From JAJPGZ01 sp038229295 (GTDB taxonomy: Bacteria; Verrucomicrobiota; Verrucomicrobiia; Chthoniobacterales; UBA10450), in NCBI GenBank assembly GCA_038229295.1, contig JBBROO010000072.1, forward strand, positions 1-5,823: a stretch of 5,823 bases of DNA, given 5' to 3'. Below the pieces are notes generated by a model. The model was given only the letters and a program-made list of their open reading frames with translations. It ran no database searches and was not told where the DNA came from. Positions within the stretch are counted from its first letter, which is position 1. Each line of letters starts with the position of its first letter. Positions 4,900 through 5,823 of this stretch are shown here, piece by piece. Made by a program: the position numbers and the translations under genes.

Positions 4900-5304
4900 A
4901 TGAAAGCGCGACACCTTGATCATATTGATTTGCGCGTAAAAGACCTGGCGATTGCGCGAAAGTTTTACGAAAAACTTTTGCCCGCGCTCGGATTTACCTG
5001 CGATCGCTCTGACGCCACATGTGGAACCTTCTACGCCGTCGGCGGCGACAAGACCTCGGAGTTTTTTGGTTTAGACGAAGATCGACATCATCAGCCTAAC
5101 GGCACGCGAATCGCTTTCTGGGCGGAGACGCGTGAAGAAGTCGACCGCATCGCCGAGCTCGTGCGCGAGATCGGCGGAAGAAATCTCGAAGGCCCCGAGC
5201 TTTGCGCCGGATATAGCCCCGGATACTACGCGTTCTTCTTCGAAGACCTCGACGGGAACAAACTCGAAATCTGTTTTCGCGAACAGCCAATCATCGCCGG
5301 GTAA
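4900..5304 (+). CDS. VOC superfamily (glyoxalase/bleomycin-resistance fold) protein
   Basis: Single-domain vicinal-oxygen-chelate protein of 134 aa, probably cytoplasmic. It opens with the family pattern LDHIDLRVKDLAIARKFYEKLLPALGF (metal-ligand-type His8) and closes with GYYAFFFEDLDGNKLEICF (Glu123 at the usual metal-ligand position). Between them lies GTRIAFWAETREEVDRIAELVREIGG. Relatives usually have His just before the I/V-AF of this strand; here it is Arg70, so metal binding may be altered. The substrate cannot be told. Start at 4900 chosen because the family normally begins a few residues before LDHI; an in-frame ATG at 4873 adds nine residues and falls in the direct repeat. A weak GAAAG precedes the chosen ATG. 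The exact 11-mer repeat at 5078-5088 encodes part of the EDRHH loop, a segment outside the conserved motifs. The DUF2127 gene starts 13 nt after the stop, probably in the same transcript. Confidence 0.85.
   Translation: MKARHLDHIDLRVKDLAIARKFYEKLLPALGFTCDRSDATCGTFYAVGGDKTSEFFGLDEDRHHQPNGTRIAFWAETREEVDRIAELVREIGGRNLEGPELCAGYSPGYYAFFFEDLDGNKLEICFREQPIIAG
5078..5088 (+). repeat. AAGATCGACAT repeat, exact copy 6
   Basis: Exact copy, followed by CATCAG, in the VOC gene. Here it is read in a different frame, giving Glu-Asp-Arg-His, so the conserved unit is the DNA and not a peptide. Confidence 0.85.
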
Positions 5305-5317
5305 ACGAATTGTAACG

Positions 5318-5823
5318 ATGAGCACGCCCGCCATTCTGCAACCGCGGCAGAGTCATCGTTACCTCAAACTCATCGCGCTCTTCAAAATCGGCAAAGGCGT
5401 TCTCTTGTCGATCTTCGCGATGTCGATCTTGCTGTTGAACGCGCGCGACGTTTGGATGGACAAGATTTCCGACTGGATCGACGGCGAGATTTTGCTCGGG
5501 CACAGCAAGGTCGTGTTGTTCCTGTTGAACAAGCTGCAGGATGTTTTGGCCGGCGGAAAATTGCGCGCCGCCGGATTCCTGATGCTCTTTTATTGCGTCG
5601 TGCTGTTGACCGAAGGCATCGGCGTTTATTTCGAACAACGCTGGGCCGAATTTCTGATGATCATCGCCACGGGCGCGTTGATTCCACTGGAGGCGCGGCA
5701 TTTTTGGCATCGGCCAAGTGTGGGCGCGTTCATCATTCTGCTGGTGAACTGTTTCATCGTTTGGTTTTTGTATCGCATCTTGAAACGCGACAAGGCGGTG
5801 GCGCGTTCCGAGCCGAAACGCGA
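5318..5823 (+). CDS. DUF2127 family membrane protein (3' end beyond window)
   Basis: The frame opens at ATG 5318 and stays open to the window edge, giving 168 codons without a stop. The protein reads as DUF2127, a family of small integral membrane proteins of unknown function. It starts with HRYLKLIALFKIGKGVLLSIFAMSILLL (first membrane segment, about 16-40), then a polar loop DVWMDKISDWIDGE. A second membrane segment includes FLMLFYCVVLLTEGIGVYFEQRWAE (about 87-111), then FLMIIATGALIPLEARHFWHRPS and a last segment AFIILLVNCFIVWFLYRILKR (137-157). The basic tail after 155 suggests only the extreme C-terminus is missing. No good Shine-Dalgarno is seen; the 13-nt gap to the VOC gene suggests co-transcription. 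Two copies of the 11-mer repeat, 15 nt apart, encode LLSIFAMSILL in the first membrane segment. Confidence 0.82.
   Translation, partial: MSTPAILQPRQSHRYLKLIALFKIGKGVLLSIFAMSILLLNARDVWMDKISDWIDGEILLGHSKVVLFLLNKLQDVLAGGKLRAAGFLMLFYCVVLLTEGIGVYFEQRWAEFLMIIATGALIPLEARHFWHRPSVGAFIILLVNCFIVWFLYRILKRDKAVARSEPKR
5405..5415 (-). repeat. AAGATCGACAT-like repeat, one mismatch
   Basis: The minus strand reads AAGATCGACAA, the same variant as at 4799-4809. It encodes LSIF in the first membrane segment of the DUF2127 protein, 15 nt from the next exact copy. Confidence 0.65.
5420..5430 (-). repeat. AAGATCGACAT repeat, exact copy 7
   Basis: Exact copy on the minus strand, preceded by GC. It encodes MSIL in the first membrane segment of the DUF2127 protein. 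Confidence 0.85.

Noticed and set aside
4016..4903. Plus-strand open frame of 295 codons opposite the HlyD-family gene
   Set aside because: The minus strand encodes a well-formed adaptor with lipoyl and coiled-coil segments; the plus frame is Ser/Arg/Cys-rich shadow sequence.
5291..5710. Minus-strand open frame of 139 codons at the right end
   Set aside because: It lies opposite the DUF2127 gene, whose membrane-segment pattern is clear; the antisense translation is Gln/Asp/His-rich and has no recognisable family.

Overview
The window looks like chromosomal DNA from a GC-rich, Gram-negative-type bacterium. A PEP-CTERM sorted exoprotein, a periplasmic adaptor protein and plain housekeeping-type neighbours fit Verrucomicrobiota (for example soil Chthoniobacterales/Spartobacteria). 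That placement is inference from gene content, not from a marker gene. No integrase, transposase, phage gene or CRISPR array is visible.

Layout. Positions 12-83 carry a tRNA-Lys(UUU). A leader of about 150 bp follows, then a plus-strand pair: an exported PrxQ/Bcp-type peroxiredoxin (232-765) and a DUF1059 small protein (777-965) with a strong Shine-Dalgarno. Next is a PEP-CTERM protein with a discoidin-like body (1023-1676). It ends tail-to-tail with a minus-strand operon and the two stop codons overlap. That operon, read from 4818 down to 1673, encodes a HlyD-family periplasmic adaptor, an ABC ATPase and an ABC-2 permease, together a compact YbhG/YbhF/YbhR-like efflux system with one ATPase and one permease. 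A divergent promoter region (4819-4899) separates it from a plus-strand pair: a VOC/glyoxalase-fold protein (4900-5304) and a DUF2127 membrane protein (5318 to the window edge, incomplete).

The most unusual content is not a gene. The 11-mer AAGATCGACAT occurs seven times exactly and three more times with one mismatch between 1719 and 5430, on both strands, inside genes in three reading frames and also between genes. Chance would give about 0.003 exact copies in a window this size. It is often extended to GCAAGATCGACATCRTCA. It coincides with the start codons of the ATPase and permease genes and lies just inside the adaptor start. It behaves like a dispersed DNA-level signal or a proliferating short repeat, comparable in kind to DNA uptake sequences, Chi or HIP1. 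One copy lies inside a REPIN-like inverted repeat (2821-2970) that separates the ATPase and permease genes.
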